From Paracoccus methylarcula (GTDB lineage Bacteria; Pseudomonadota; Alphaproteobacteria; Rhodobacterales; Rhodobacteraceae): a stretch of DNA of 64,000 nucleotides. A model generated the notes under the pieces. The model was not told the origin of the DNA, made no database searches, and worked only from the letters and a program-made list of their open reading frames with translations. Each line of letters begins with the position of its first letter. Positions within the stretch are counted from its first letter, which is position 1. The position numbers and the translations under genes were made by a program. Positions 18,518 through 28,087 of the stretch are shown here, in pieces. The stretch lies in assembly GCF_003007735.2 (NCBI RefSeq), contig NZ_PXNQ02000009.1, forward strand, positions 62,001 through 126,000. Reading direction: 5' to 3'.

Positions 18518-19066
18518 TCAGATCTCGAGTGCGAAGAACTGCCCGTCCGAGCGGATGCCCGCACGCCCGTCCGGCCCATCCTCGGCGGCAGCGGCCAGCC
18601 GGTAGAAGGTCTTGCGATCGATCAGCGCCTCGAGTCCCGCACGGATATGGACATAGGGCCGCGGTTCGGCCTTGTCGCCCCGGATGATGATCGGATGATC
18701 GGCATCGGCGGTTACCTCGTCACCGACATTGGTGGTGAAGGTGATCCGGTCCGAAGCGATATCGGCATCGATGGCGATGAAAGGGGCATCCTCGACGCGA
18801 ATCCCCACCTTTTCGACCGGCGTGACAAGGAAGAACCTGTCATCCTCGCGCTTCAGCACGGTCGAGAACAGCCGCACCATCGCCGGCCGCCCGATCGGTG
18901 TGCCCTCGTAGAACCAGGTTCCGTCGGCGCGGATCTCCATGTCCAGATCGCCGCAGAATGGCGGGTTCCACAGATGCACTGGCGGCAATCCGCCTTTTCG
19001 GGCCGCCTTGCTGGCTGCGGCGGCAATTCCCTCGGCGCTCACATTATTGTCAGACTGATCCGGCAT
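18518..19066 (-). CDS. DUF1285 family protein
   Basis: 182 residues from the ATG at 19066 (MPDQSDNNVSAEG); a longer frame starting at 19132 runs into the divergent moxR promoter region and is rejected. The family signature is clear: PPVHLWNPPFCGDLDM, then DGTWFYEGTPIGRPAMVRLF and FFLVTPVEKVGI. Structures in the family form a two-domain beta fold, with no known function. It is divergent from moxR by 64 bp and leads into the hydroxypyruvate isomerase gene. Confidence 0.88.
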   Translation of the reverse strand: MPDQSDNNVSAEGIAAAASKAARKGGLPPVHLWNPPFCGDLDMEIRADGTWFYEGTPIGRPAMVRLFSTVLKREDDRFFLVTPVEKVGIRVEDAPFIAIDADIASDRITFTTNVGDEVTADADHPIIIRGDKAEPRPYVHIRAGLEALIDRKTFYRLAAAAEDGPDGRAGIRSDGQFFALEI

Positions 19067-19130
19067 TCGATATGGTCGCCCCTTGATGACTTCCCTATGC
19101 TCCGGTCTAGAGCAGCAGAAGGGCATTGTC

Positions 19131-20138
19131 ATGACTTCGGATGAAATTCTGGTGCAGGAGGTCGAGGCGCTCGGGCAGCGCCTTGCCGAGGCACGCAGCA
19201 GTATCGAGCGGCGCTTCGTCGGTCAGCACGCGGTGGTCGAGCAGGTTCTGGCGGCGATCCTGTCGGGCGGCCACGCGCTTCTGGTCGGCCAGCCGGGGCT
19301 GGGCAAGACGATGCTGGTGGACACGCTGGCCACGGTGCTGGGGCTGGACAACCAGCGGGTGCAGTTCACGCCTGACCTGATGCCCGCCGATATCCTGGGC
19401 TCGGAAGTGCTGGACGTGCTCACCGATGGCAGCCGGGCCTTCCGTTTCATCGAGGGCCCGGTCTTCACCCAGCTTCTGATGGCCGACGAGATCAACCGCG
19501 CCTCGCCCCGCACGCAATCGGCGCTGTTGCAGGCGATGCAGGAGCGCGAGGTGACGGTCAGCGGTCAGCATCGCCCGCTCGGGCGGCCGTTCCACGTGCT
19601 GGCGACCCAGAACCCGATCGAGCAGGAGGGAACCTATCCGCTGCCCGAGGCGCAGCTTGACCGGTTCCTGTTGCAGATCGACGTGGATTATCCCGACCGT
19701 GACACCGAACGCGACATCCTGCTGGCCACGACGGGAACCGATGAAGGCACCGCGCATGCGGCCTTCGACGCCGAGGGGCTGATCGCGGCGCAGCGGCTGA
19801 TACGGCAGATGCCGGTGGGCGAGGCCGTGGTCGAGGCGATTCTCGATCTGGTCCGCGCCAGCCGTCCCGGTGCACCGGAAGCGGAAGGCGGCATCGCGGA
19901 TACGCTTATCTGGGGGGCGGGGCCACGCGCGGCGCAGGCGCTGATGCTGGTGACGCGGGCGCGGGCGGTGCTGAATGGCCGTTTCGCCCCTACGTTGGAG
20001 GATGTCGAGGCGATGGCTCCACCGGTGCTGCGCCACCGCATGGCGCTGTCCTTCGCGGCCCGTGCCCGGGGCGAGAGCGTCGATGGTGTGATCGACCGGC
20101 TTGTCGGGCAGCGGCTGAATTCCAGTCAGGCGGCATGA
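19131..20138 (+). CDS. moxR: MoxR-family AAA+ ATPase
   Basis: 335 residues from the ATG at 19131; the frame is open upstream to 19083 but overlaps the divergent gene's 5' region. Walker A is VGQPGLGKTML, Walker B LLMADEINRASPRTQSALLQ, and sensor 1 is in HVLATQNPIEQEGTYPLPEAQLDRF. MoxR ATPases act as chaperones that load cofactors or mature protein complexes, usually with a VWA partner encoded nearby. It is first in a tightly packed run: DUF58, BatA/DUF4159 and a large membrane protein follow. Confidence 0.95.
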   Translation: MTSDEILVQEVEALGQRLAEARSSIERRFVGQHAVVEQVLAAILSGGHALLVGQPGLGKTMLVDTLATVLGLDNQRVQFTPDLMPADILGSEVLDVLTDGSRAFRFIEGPVFTQLLMADEINRASPRTQSALLQAMQEREVTVSGQHRPLGRPFHVLATQNPIEQEGTYPLPEAQLDRFLLQIDVDYPDRDTERDILLATTGTDEGTAHAAFDAEGLIAAQRLIRQMPVGEAVVEAILDLVRASRPGAPEAEGGIADTLIWGAGPRAAQALMLVTRARAVLNGRFAPTLEDVEAMAPPVLRHRMALSFAARARGESVDGVIDRLVGQRLNSSQAA

Positions 20139-20145
20139 GGCGGCT

Positions 20146-21015
20146 TTGGCACTGACCACCACGGAACTTCGCGCACAAGCACAGGCTGCCAGCGCCCATC
20201 TGCCCGGCCTGATCCTGTCGGCCGAGCGCCTGGCGGCGATGGTCGCACCCGGTGCGCATGGCCTGCGCCGGGCCGGTCCGGGCGAGGATTTCTGGCAGTA
20301 CCGCCCCGCGACCCATGGCGATACGGCACGCAGCATCGACTGGCGCCGCTCGGCCCGCTCGGATTCGCAATTCGTCCGCGACCGCGAGGCGCAGACGGCG
20401 CAGACGGTCGCTCTATGGGTCTCGGGCGGGCAGGGGATGGCCTATGCCGGCGCGCCGCACCGGCCCAACAAGGGCGCGCGCGCGCAATTGCTGGCGCTGG
20501 CGCTGGCAATGGTGCTGTTGCGTGGTGGCGAACGGGTCGGGCTGCTTGGCCAGCCAGCCCGGTCGGGACGGATGCAGGCCGAAAGGCTGGCCGAGGGACT
20601 GATCCGCGCGGCACCGGCGAAGGGAGACGAGGATGCGCCATCGCCCGAGGCATTGCGCCCGAACCAGCACCTGGTGATCATTTCGGATTTCCTGACCGAT
20701 CCGTCCTGGCTCGAAGCCCTGTTGACCCGCGCCGCGGCGCTCGATGTCCGGGGCGTGCTGATGCAGGTGCTGGATCCGAACGAGGAGAATTTCCCCTATT
20801 CGGGCGCTGTGCTGTTCCGCTCGCTCTCGGGGGCGGTCCGCCATGACAGCCGAGATGCTGCCGGACTGCGCGAGGCCTATCAGGCGCGCCTGGCAGGGCG
20901 CCGCGACTGGCTGCGGGCGCAGGCCGAGGGCGCGGGCTGGCGTTTCGGCCATCATACCACCGACCATGCCCCCGCACTCGCGCTGAGCTGGCTTTACCAG
21001 GTGCTGGAGGGCTGA
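20146..21015 (+). CDS. DUF58 domain protein, partner of MoxR
   Basis: 289 residues. The TTG at 20146 is chosen because GAGG stands five bases upstream and the frame lies only seven bases after moxR. The DUF58 core is visible as AGPGEDFWQYRPATHGDTAR, then IDWRRSARSDSQFVRDREAQ, and the VWA-like fold continues with LVIISDFLTD. DUF58 proteins are constant companions of MoxR ATPases and are thought to be MoxR substrates or adaptors. The stop overlaps the next start as TGATG. Confidence 0.9.
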   Translation: MALTTTELRAQAQAASAHLPGLILSAERLAAMVAPGAHGLRRAGPGEDFWQYRPATHGDTARSIDWRRSARSDSQFVRDREAQTAQTVALWVSGGQGMAYAGAPHRPNKGARAQLLALALAMVLLRGGERVGLLGQPARSGRMQAERLAEGLIRAAPAKGDEDAPSPEALRPNQHLVIISDFLTDPSWLEALLTRAAALDVRGVLMQVLDPNEENFPYSGAVLFRSLSGAVRHDSRDAAGLREAYQARLAGRRDWLRAQAEGAGWRFGHHTTDHAPALALSWLYQVLEG

Positions 21016-23769
21016 TGCTGATACTTGGTCCCATCGGTTTCGCGGTTCCCTGGGTGCTGTCGGCGCTGGTTGCGCTGCCGGTCCTGTGCTGATCCTGCGC
21101 GCCGTGCCGCCCGCGCCGCGGCAGGTGGCGTTTCCGGGAGTCGCCCTGCTGCTGGGACTGGCCGACAAGACGCCGGTCGCGCGCCGCACGCCCTGGTGGC
21201 TGCTGTTGTTGCGGTTGCTGGCCGTGGCGGCGCTGATCCTTGCCTTTGCCGGGCCGGTCTGGAAACCGGTCCCGCGTGCTGGCACGGATGGGCCGCTGCT
21301 GGTGGTGATGGATGCGGGCTGGGCCGCTGCGCCCGATTGGGCCGGCCGCCAGACCCGCGCCGAGCGGGCCTTGACCGAAGCGGCCTCTGATGGTCGCCCG
21401 GCCGCCCTGCTGCTGGCCGATGGGCGGACCGGTCCAAAGCCGCTGGTCTTTGCCCCCGCCGACAGGTTGCTGGCCCGGCTGCGTGCGGCGCAACCGGTCT
21501 CGTGGGAAACGGCGCTGCCAGATGATCCCGAAGCCGCGCTGTCCGAACTGCCAGACGGGTCGCTTTCGACGCTGTGGCTTGCGGATGGCCTGGATCATCC
21601 GAACCGCGCCGAATGGCTGGCGGCGCTGACCAGCCGGGGGACGGTCACGGTCGTGCCGCCCGCCGGCCCGGTGCGTGCGCTCAGCCTGCATGGCGGCGAT
21701 ACGCCGTCGCTGACGCTGATATCGTCGGATGACGCGGCACCCGGGATACTCGCCATCGGACCGGATCCGCAGGGGATCGAGCGGGAGCTGGCGCGTCTTG
21801 CCCCCGGCGATGCGGCGACCGAGGCCGGGGTGACGACCCGCCCCACCGCCATCGATCTGCCGCCCGAGCTGCGCAACCGCGTCACCCGTTTCCAGGTCGA
21901 GGGCGAGGCGCATGCCGGGGCCGTGGTGCTCGCCGATGATCGCGTCAAGCGGCGCAAGGTCGGGCTGGTCGGCGACGCGGATGCCCATGCCGAGGGGCAG
22001 CGGCTATTGTCGCCGCTTTACTATCTGCGCCGCGCCCTGGCGCCCACCAGTGACTTGGCCGAAGGGGGTTTGGGCGATGTGCTGGATAGTGCACCCGACG
22101 TGATCATCCTCGCCGATCAGGTCGATATGGCCGAGATCGGCGAACTTGCCGAATGGGTAGATGCGGGGGGGCTTCTGATCCGCTTCGCCGGGCCGCGCAT
22201 GGCGGGATATGAGGGGCTGGTGGACGAGCCGCTCCTGCCGGTGACATTGCGGCAGGGTGGGCGCGATATCGGCGGGGCACTGAGCTGGGGCGAGCCGCGC
22301 GGGCTGGAGCCTTTCGATACCGACGGACCCTTTGCCGGGCTGGCGGTGCCGGAGGATGTCACCGTCCGGGCGCAGTTGATGGCGCAGCCTCTCCCGAACT
22401 CTCCGAGCGCAGCCTTGCCTCGCTGAGCGACAATACCCCGCTGGTCACCCGCGACGGGTTCGGTCAGGGACAGGTGGTGCTGTTCCATGTCACCGCCAAT
22501 GCCGAATGGTCGAACCTGCCGCTTTCGGGCCTGTTCGTGCGGATGCTGGAGCGGCTGGTCGCCACCGCCCGCACCAGTCCGGCGGAGCGACAGGCGGATG
22601 ATCGCGAGCATCCGTTCTGGACGCCCGAGACCGTGCTGGACGGATTTGGCCGGGCCCATCCAGCCGAGGACCTGGCGCCGGTGCCCGCCGAGGATCTTGC
22701 GGAAGGGCCGGGCCCGGATCGTCCGGCGGGCATCTATGCCGCCGGGGAACGGCGGATTGCGCTGAATGCGGGCGGTGATTTCACCATGGCGGACTGGCCC
22801 GGTGCCGTTCTTGAAAACCGTTCCGAGGGCTCAGAGCGAAGCCTCGGGGGTTTCCTTCTGGCCGCAGCCGCGCTGATTCTGGCTCTGGATGCGTTGGGAT
22901 CAGCGGCCCTGGCGCGTGGTGCGCGGGTCGCGGCGGTCCTGCTGATCGCGCTGTCCGGTCTTTCCGGAACGCGCGCGACCGCGCAGGAGCCGGTGCTCGA
23001 CCCGGAATTGACCCGCGCCGCGGATGAGGTGGCGCTTGCCTATGTCGAGACCGGGGACGAGGAGGTGGACCAGACCTCATACGAGGGATTGCGCGGATTG
23101 TCGCAAGCCCTGCGGCAGCGGACCTCGGTCGAACCGGGAGAACCGATCGGAATAGACCTGGACCATGACGACCTTTCGGTGCTGAGCTTTCTCTATTGGC
23201 CGGTGACCGGGGACCAGCCGATGCCATCCCCGCAGGCCTATCTGCGGCTGAACCATTACCTGCGGTCAGGGGGCATGATCCTGTTCGACACTCGCGACGG
23301 GGATATTGCCGGTGTGGGCGGCCCCGATATGTCGGAATCGTTGCGGATACTGGCTTCGCCGCTGGAGATCCCGCCGCTCGCGCCGGTTCCCGAGGATCAC
23401 GTCTTGTCCCGCAGTTTCTACCTGCTGGAGGATTTCCCGGGCCGCTGGCAGGGCCGCTCGGTCTGGGTCGAGGCGCCGCCGGTCGGGGCCGAGGCGCGCG
23501 AGGGCGTGCCGTTCCGGCAGCTCAATGACGGGGTCAGCCCGGTGGTGATCGGTGGCAATAGCTGGGCCGAGGCCTGGGCAATCGATGACAACGGCTATCC
23601 CAGCTTTCCCATCGGCGGAGGCTGGGAGGGCGAGCGCCAGCGCGAGATGGCCTATAGATTCGGCATCAACCTGATCATGTATGTGCTTACGGGGAACTAT
23701 AAATCCGACCAGGTGCATGTGCCCGCCCTGCTCGATCGCCTGCGCGTGGAAGAGGAGCTTGCCCCATGA
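21015..23769 (+). CDS. BatA N-terminal/DUF4159 membrane protein (two single-base frameshifts)
   Basis: The gene starts with the ATG at 21015 and ends at 23769. Translation is intact only if one base is restored near 21088 (TGTGCTG should read TGTGGCTG, giving LPVLWLILRAVPPAP) and one near 22389 (CAGCCTCTC should read CAGCCCTCTC, giving AQPSPELSERS). Then it encodes 918 residues: a BatA-type N-terminus with two membrane helices, a central periplasmic region with a glutamine-amidotransferase-like fold (VIILADQVDMAEIGELAEWV), a further membrane pair, and a C-terminal DUF4159 domain (DDLSVLSFLYWPVTGDQ, LRLNHYLRSGGMILFDTRDG). Such proteins go with MoxR/DUF58 in envelope-associated operons. The breaks are probably sequencing errors; if real, the gene is dead. 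The stop overlaps the next ATG (ATGA). Confidence 0.8.
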
Positions 23770-25891
23770 CCACCGCGCTGCGTTTCGACCCGGCATTGCC
23801 ATGGTGGGCCATCGCCGCGCTGGCGGGGCTTGCGGTTCTGGTCGCGGGCTTCGCGCTGTGGCGCGGGCTGCGTGGCTGGGCATGGCGGGGATTGGCGGGG
23901 CTGGCGGCGGCCATGGCGCTTGCCGGGCCGGCGCTGGAGATGGGCAGCCGGGCGGGGCTGTCGGACATCGTGATCCTGCTGGATGACCGCAGCGCCAGCC
24001 AGGGACTGCCGCGCGCGGCGAGCAGACCGATGCCGCCGTGGATCGGCTTGGCCAGCAGATTTCCGCCCTGCCGAATACCGAATTGCGGCGGGTGACGGTA
24101 GGCGACGATGCCGATGGCACGCTTCTGGCCACTGCCATGGCCCGTGCGGTCGCGGCGGAACCTGAAGGACGGCTGGCCGGGGTGATCGCCGTCACTGATG
24201 GCCGGATCCACGATCCGGCCATGCTGCCTTCCGATCTGCCCGCGCCGTTTCACGCGCTGCTGACCGGGCGGCCGCAGGATTGGGACCGCCGCCTGGTGAT
24301 CGAGGAGGCCCCGGCCTTCGGCCTGATCGATCAGCAGGTGACTATCCGCCTGCGCATCGAGGATCAGGGCGAGGTGCCGCCGGAGGCGCGCACCGGCTCG
24401 GTCAATCTGCGTATCAGCATCGATGGCGAGGATGAGCAGGTCTTTGCCGTGCCGATGGACAGCTCGCTGGAACTGCCGGTGACGCTGACCCATGCCGGGC
24501 AGAATGTCGTGCAGATCGGCTTCGACGCGCCCGAGGGCGGCGAGTTGACGGACCGCAACAATACCGCCGCGCTCAGCATCAACGGCGTGCGTGACCGGCT
24601 GCGCGTCCTGCTGGTCTCGGGCGAGCCTCATGCGGGTGAACGCACCTGGCGCAACCTGTTGAAATCGGACGCGGCGGTGGACCTGATCCATTTCACCATC
24701 CTGCGCCCGCCCGACAAGTCCGACGGGGTGCCGGTGGACGAATTGTCGCTGATCGCCTTTCCCACGCGCGAGTTGTTCCTGGAACGGATCGATGATTTCG
24801 ACCTGATCATCTTCGATCGCTACCGCGTCCGGGGCATCCTGCCGCCAGATTATTTCCGCAACATTGCCCGCTACGTGGAAAACGGCGGCGCGATCCTTGT
24901 GGCGGCGGGGCCGGAAATGGCCAGTGTCGAAAGCCTGAACCTGTCGCCCCTGGGGACGGTCCTGCCAGCGCGTCCGACGGGCCGGGTGATCGACCAGCCC
25001 TTCACGCCCACCCTCACCGAAGCCGGGCGGCGTCATCCGGTGACATCCGGTCTGCCCGGCGCACCGGGGGAAGAGGGCGGTGAAAGCTGGGGCCGCTGGC
25101 TGCGCATGGCCGAGGTGCGGCCGAATCCCGAAGCCGAAGTCGTGATGACCGGCGCCGACGACCTGCCGTTGCTTATCATGGACCGGGTCGGAGAGGGGCG
25201 CGTGGCCATGCTTACCTCGGATCAGGTCTGGCTCTGGGGGCGCGGTTTCGAGGGCGGAGGGCCGCAGCTCGAGATGCTGCGCCGCATCGCGCATTGGTCG
25301 ATGAAGGAGCCGGAACTGGAAGAGGAGGCGCTGCGGGCCGATGTCTCGGGCCTTGATGTGCGCTTCACCCGGAGGACCATGCAGGATCGTGCCGGACCGG
25401 TGCGGATCACCCATCCGGATGGCGAGACCGAGGAGCTTGCGCTGCAAGAGGACGGGCCGGGCCGGTTCACGGCCGGCTGGACGGCCCCGGGACCGGGGCT
25501 CTACCGGCTGCGGGATGGCGATCTGCGCCGGGTTCTGGCGCTCGGTCCCGCCGCGCCGCGCGAATTCGAGCAGACCGTGGCCAGTGACGAGGCGCTGTCG
25601 CCATTGACCGAGGCGACCGGCGGGGCGGTGTCGCGGCTGTCGGATGGGGTTCCCGATCTGCGGACGGTCGCGCCGGGACGGCCTGCGCATGGCCGGGGCG
25701 TGGCCCGCGACTGGATCGCCGTCACCCCGCGAGAGGCGGCGACTGTCACCGGATTGGAACGAACGCCGTTGCTTCCGGGTTGGGTGTGGCTGATACTGAT
25801 TTCGGGGTTGATCCTGGCGGGATGGCTGACCGAGGGCCGGGCAGGTGGCGGCGCGCCGATGAAGGGGCGGGCCGGTGACGGGTCCGGCTGA
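23766..25891 (+). CDS. Large membrane protein of the moxR operon (one single-base frameshift)
   Basis: ATG at 23766 overlaps the previous stop. The frame breaks near 24011: CTGCCGCGCG should read CTGCCGGCGCG, after which DIVILLDDRSASQG joins EQTDAAVDRLGQQISALP and the product is 708 residues. Two membrane helices lie at the N-terminus. Then come a VWA-like segment (the DDRSAS loop resembles a MIDAS), a beta-rich stretch, a glutamine-amidotransferase-like domain (LRVLLVSGEPHAGERTWRNL, later RYVENGGAILVAAGPEM) and a single C-terminal helix (WVWLILISGLILAGWL). It has the layout of the second membrane protein in MoxR/BatA-like operons. The function is unknown. Confidence 0.78.
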
Positions 25892-25950
25892 AGCTTGCCA
25901 ACGCATGGGCTCGTTGATAACCCGAAGAAAAATTGCCGCAAGGAACGCTC

Positions 25951-26430
25951 ATGGCCGATGAAAAGCGCAACCCCGCACCCTATACCGAAGCCGATCTCGG
26001 CCTCATCAAGCGGATCATTCCGCATCGCTACCCGTTCCTGTTCATTGACAAGGTGCGTGACATCGTCCCCCACCAGGGCGGCGTGGGCATCAAGAACGTC
26101 ACCTGCAACGAGCCGCATTTCCAGGGCCATTTCCCCGATCAGCCGATCATGCCCGGCGTGACCATCGTCGAGGCGATGGCGCAGACTTCGGCAGTGGTGG
26201 TGGGGATCAGCATGAATATCATCGATCAGCCGATGCTGACCTATTTCATGGCCATCGACAAATGCAAGTTCCGCCGCATGGTGGTGCCGGGCGATGTCCT
26301 TGAAATGCATGTCACGGCCAAGCGCGGCGGCGGCAAGATCTGGAAATTCGAGGGCCGCGCGATGGTCGAGGGCCAGCTTTGCGCACAGGCCGAGTTCACT
26401 GCCATGATGGATGCTAAAGCCGATGGCTGA
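25951..26430 (+). CDS. fabZ: 3-hydroxyacyl-[ACP] dehydratase FabZ
   Basis: 159 residues from the ATG at 25951, with AAGGA six bases upstream; an upstream in-frame codon gives only six extra residues. It dehydrates beta-hydroxyacyl-ACP in fatty acid synthesis. The hot-dog fold catalytic pair is His60 in [14 protein letters not shown] and Glu74 in [21 protein letters not shown] near the start is typical. It opens the lipid A cluster fabZ-lpxA-lpxI-lpxB, whose acyl donor it helps make; the 3' end overlaps lpxA. Confidence 0.97.
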   Translation: MADEKRNPAPYTEADLGLIKRIIPHRYPFLFIDKVRDIVPHQGGVGIKNVTCNEPHFQGHFPDQPIMPGVTIVEAMAQTSAVVVGISMNIIDQPMLTYFMAIDKCKFRRMVVPGDVLEMHVTAKRGGGKIWKFEGRAMVEGQLCAQAEFTAMMDAKADG

Positions 26431-27208
26431 AACGAGAATCCACCCCTCCGCGGTTATCGAGCCCGGCGCAGAGATCGGCGCGGGGGTCGAGATCGGCCCG
26501 TTCTGCGTGGTCGGCCCACAGGTCCGGCTGGCGGATGGGGTGGTGCTGAAATCCCATGTCGTGGTAACGGGCGAGACCTCGATCGGCACGGAAACGGTGG
26601 TCTTCCCCTTCGCCTCTGTCGGGGAGATCCCGCAGGATCTGAAGTTCCGGGGCGAGCGGGCGCGGCTGGAGATCGGCGCGCGCAACCGTATCCGCGAATA
26701 TGTCACCATGAATCCGGGGACCGAAGGCGGCGGCGGCGTGACGGTCATCGGCGATGACGGGCTGTTCATGGCAGGCGCGCATGTCGCCCATGATTGCCGC
26801 ATCGGGAACCGGGTCATCCTGGTCAACAATGCCTCGGTGGCGGGGCATTGCGTGCTCGAGGATGACGTGATCGTCGGTGGATTGTCGGGCGTGCATCAAT
26901 TCGTCCGCATCGGCCGCGGGGCGATGATCGGCGCGGTGACGATGGTCACGGCGGATGTCATTCCCCATGGTCTGGTCCAGGGTCCGCGCGGTCACCTGGA
27001 CGGGCTGAACCTCGTTGGTCTCAAACGGCGGGGCGCCAGCCGCACGGATATCGCCGCGCTGCGCGACCTGCTGGGCGCATTGGGACAGGGCTCGTTCCGC
27101 GACACTGCCCGCGCCCGTGCCGAGAACGATGCCACGTCGCTGGAGCGGGACGTGCTCGACTTTATCCTCGCTCCGTCCGAGCGCTCATTCCTGACGATGA
27201 AATCATGA
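26423..27208 (+). CDS. lpxA: UDP-N-acetylglucosamine acyltransferase LpxA
   Basis: 261 residues from the ATG at 26423, which overlaps the fabZ stop by eight bases (26411 is a less likely start). First step of lipid A synthesis. The N-terminal two thirds are hexapeptide repeats of a left-handed beta helix ([20 protein letters not shown]), the catalytic His123 is in [12 protein letters not shown], and the C-terminal helical domain follows. Length is as expected. The 3' end overlaps lpxI as ATGA. Confidence 0.97.
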   Translation: MAETRIHPSAVIEPGAEIGAGVEIGPFCVVGPQVRLADGVVLKSHVVVTGETSIGTETVVFPFASVGEIPQDLKFRGERARLEIGARNRIREYVTMNPGTEGGGGVTVIGDDGLFMAGAHVAHDCRIGNRVILVNNASVAGHCVLEDDVIVGGLSGVHQFVRIGRGAMIGAVTMVTADVIPHGLVQGPRGHLDGLNLVGLKRRGASRTDIAALRDLLGALGQGSFRDTARARAENDATSLERDVLDFILAPSERSFLTMKS

Positions 27209-28014
27209 CCCGTACCGCAGTTATCGCCGGGCAGGGCGCGCTTGCCCCTGCCGTCATCGCCGCACTCGAAGATCCGCTGGTCTACGCGCTGGAAGGCTTC
27301 GCGCCGGATCTGCCGGCCACGCCTTTCCGGCTGGAACGGCTGGTTCCCTTTCTCGACGAGCTGATCGGGCAAGGAGTGCAAAAGGTGGTCTTCGCCGGGG
27401 CGATTCGCCGCCCGCGGCTCGAACCCGAGGCCTTCGATCCGCGCACCGCGCAACTGGTGCCCCGCATCCTGACGGCGATGCAGTCCGGGGACGATGCGGC
27501 ACTGCGCGAAGTGCTGGATGTCTTCGAGGAGCATGGGCTGGAAATCTGCGGCATCGAAGAGATCATCCCCGATCTGCTTCCCCCTGCGGGAGTGCTGACC
27601 GGCACCCCTTCCGATCTTGACCGGCGCGATTCCGCCCAGGCTGCCAATATCCTGTCGGGGCTAGGGCCTTTCGATATCGGGCAGGGTGTCGTGGTGGCGC
27701 AGGGATTGTGTCTCGCCATCGAGACCCTGCCCGGAACCGGGGCGATGCTGGAATTCGCAGCCGCTCATGCCGGGCTGCGGCCCAATCCGAACGGCGCTCG
27801 GGGTGTGTTCTACAAGGCGCCGAAGCCAAGCCAGGACCGCCGTGTCGATCTGCCGACGCTCGGCCCCGACAGCGTTTCGCAAGCCGCCTCGGCGGGGTTG
27901 GCGGGAATCGCATGGCAGGCGGGCGGGGTGATCCTGCTTGACCGGAAAGAGGCGATCCGGCGTGCCGATGAGGCGGGGTTGTTCCTGTGGGCGAGGGAAG
28001 ATTCGGATATTTAG
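27205..28014 (+). CDS. lpxI: UDP-2,3-diacylglucosamine pyrophosphatase LpxI
   Basis: 269 residues. LpxI hydrolyses UDP-2,3-diacylglucosamine to lipid X, the step that LpxH performs in enterobacteria; alphaproteobacteria use LpxI. The N-terminal domain ([20 protein letters not shown]) and the C-terminal DUF1009 domain with IGQGVVVAQGLCLAIETLPG and the late QAGGVILLDR are typical. The start overlaps lpxA. The 3' end runs into a long hairpin that separates it from lpxB. Confidence 0.93.
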   Translation: MTRTAVIAGQGALAPAVIAALEDPLVYALEGFAPDLPATPFRLERLVPFLDELIGQGVQKVVFAGAIRRPRLEPEAFDPRTAQLVPRILTAMQSGDDAALREVLDVFEEHGLEICGIEEIIPDLLPPAGVLTGTPSDLDRRDSAQAANILSGLGPFDIGQGVVVAQGLCLAIETLPGTGAMLEFAAAHAGLRPNPNGARGVFYKAPKPSQDRRVDLPTLGPDSVSQAASAGLAGIAWQAGGVILLDRKEAIRRADEAGLFLWAREDSDI

Positions 28015-28057
28015 ATGAAGAAGAAGGGTTGGAGTCTTCTTCTTCATTCAAATATCC
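28005..28057. repeat. Long hairpin between lpxI and lpxB; dispersed 3'-end element, copy 2
   Basis: ATGAAGAAGAAG (28015-28026) pairs perfectly with CTTCTTCTTCAT (28036-28047) around a 9-base loop. Outside it, GGATATTT (28005-28012) pairs with AAATATCC (28050-28057) with two bases in between that pair poorly. The left outer arm overlaps the lpxI stop. The right arm shares CTTCTTCTTCAT-CAAA-AT-CC with the element at 11291, and the left arm shares GGATATT and GAAGAAGAAG with the one at 47476. It may terminate or attenuate transcription into lpxB, 30 bases downstream. Confidence 0.8.
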
Positions 28058-28087
28058 ATAACGCAGTGCAGCAAGTGAAAGGACGAC

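Noticed and set aside
21015..25891. Decaying pseudogenes in the moxR operon
   Set aside because: Each break is one base in a short homopolymer, the rest of each frame is well preserved, and the same type of break hits essential glyQ; sequencing error is more likely.
23687..25906. 739-codon open frame opposite the moxR operon membrane protein
   Set aside because: Arg/His/Gln-rich shadow; the plus strand carries coherent protein domains in an operon.
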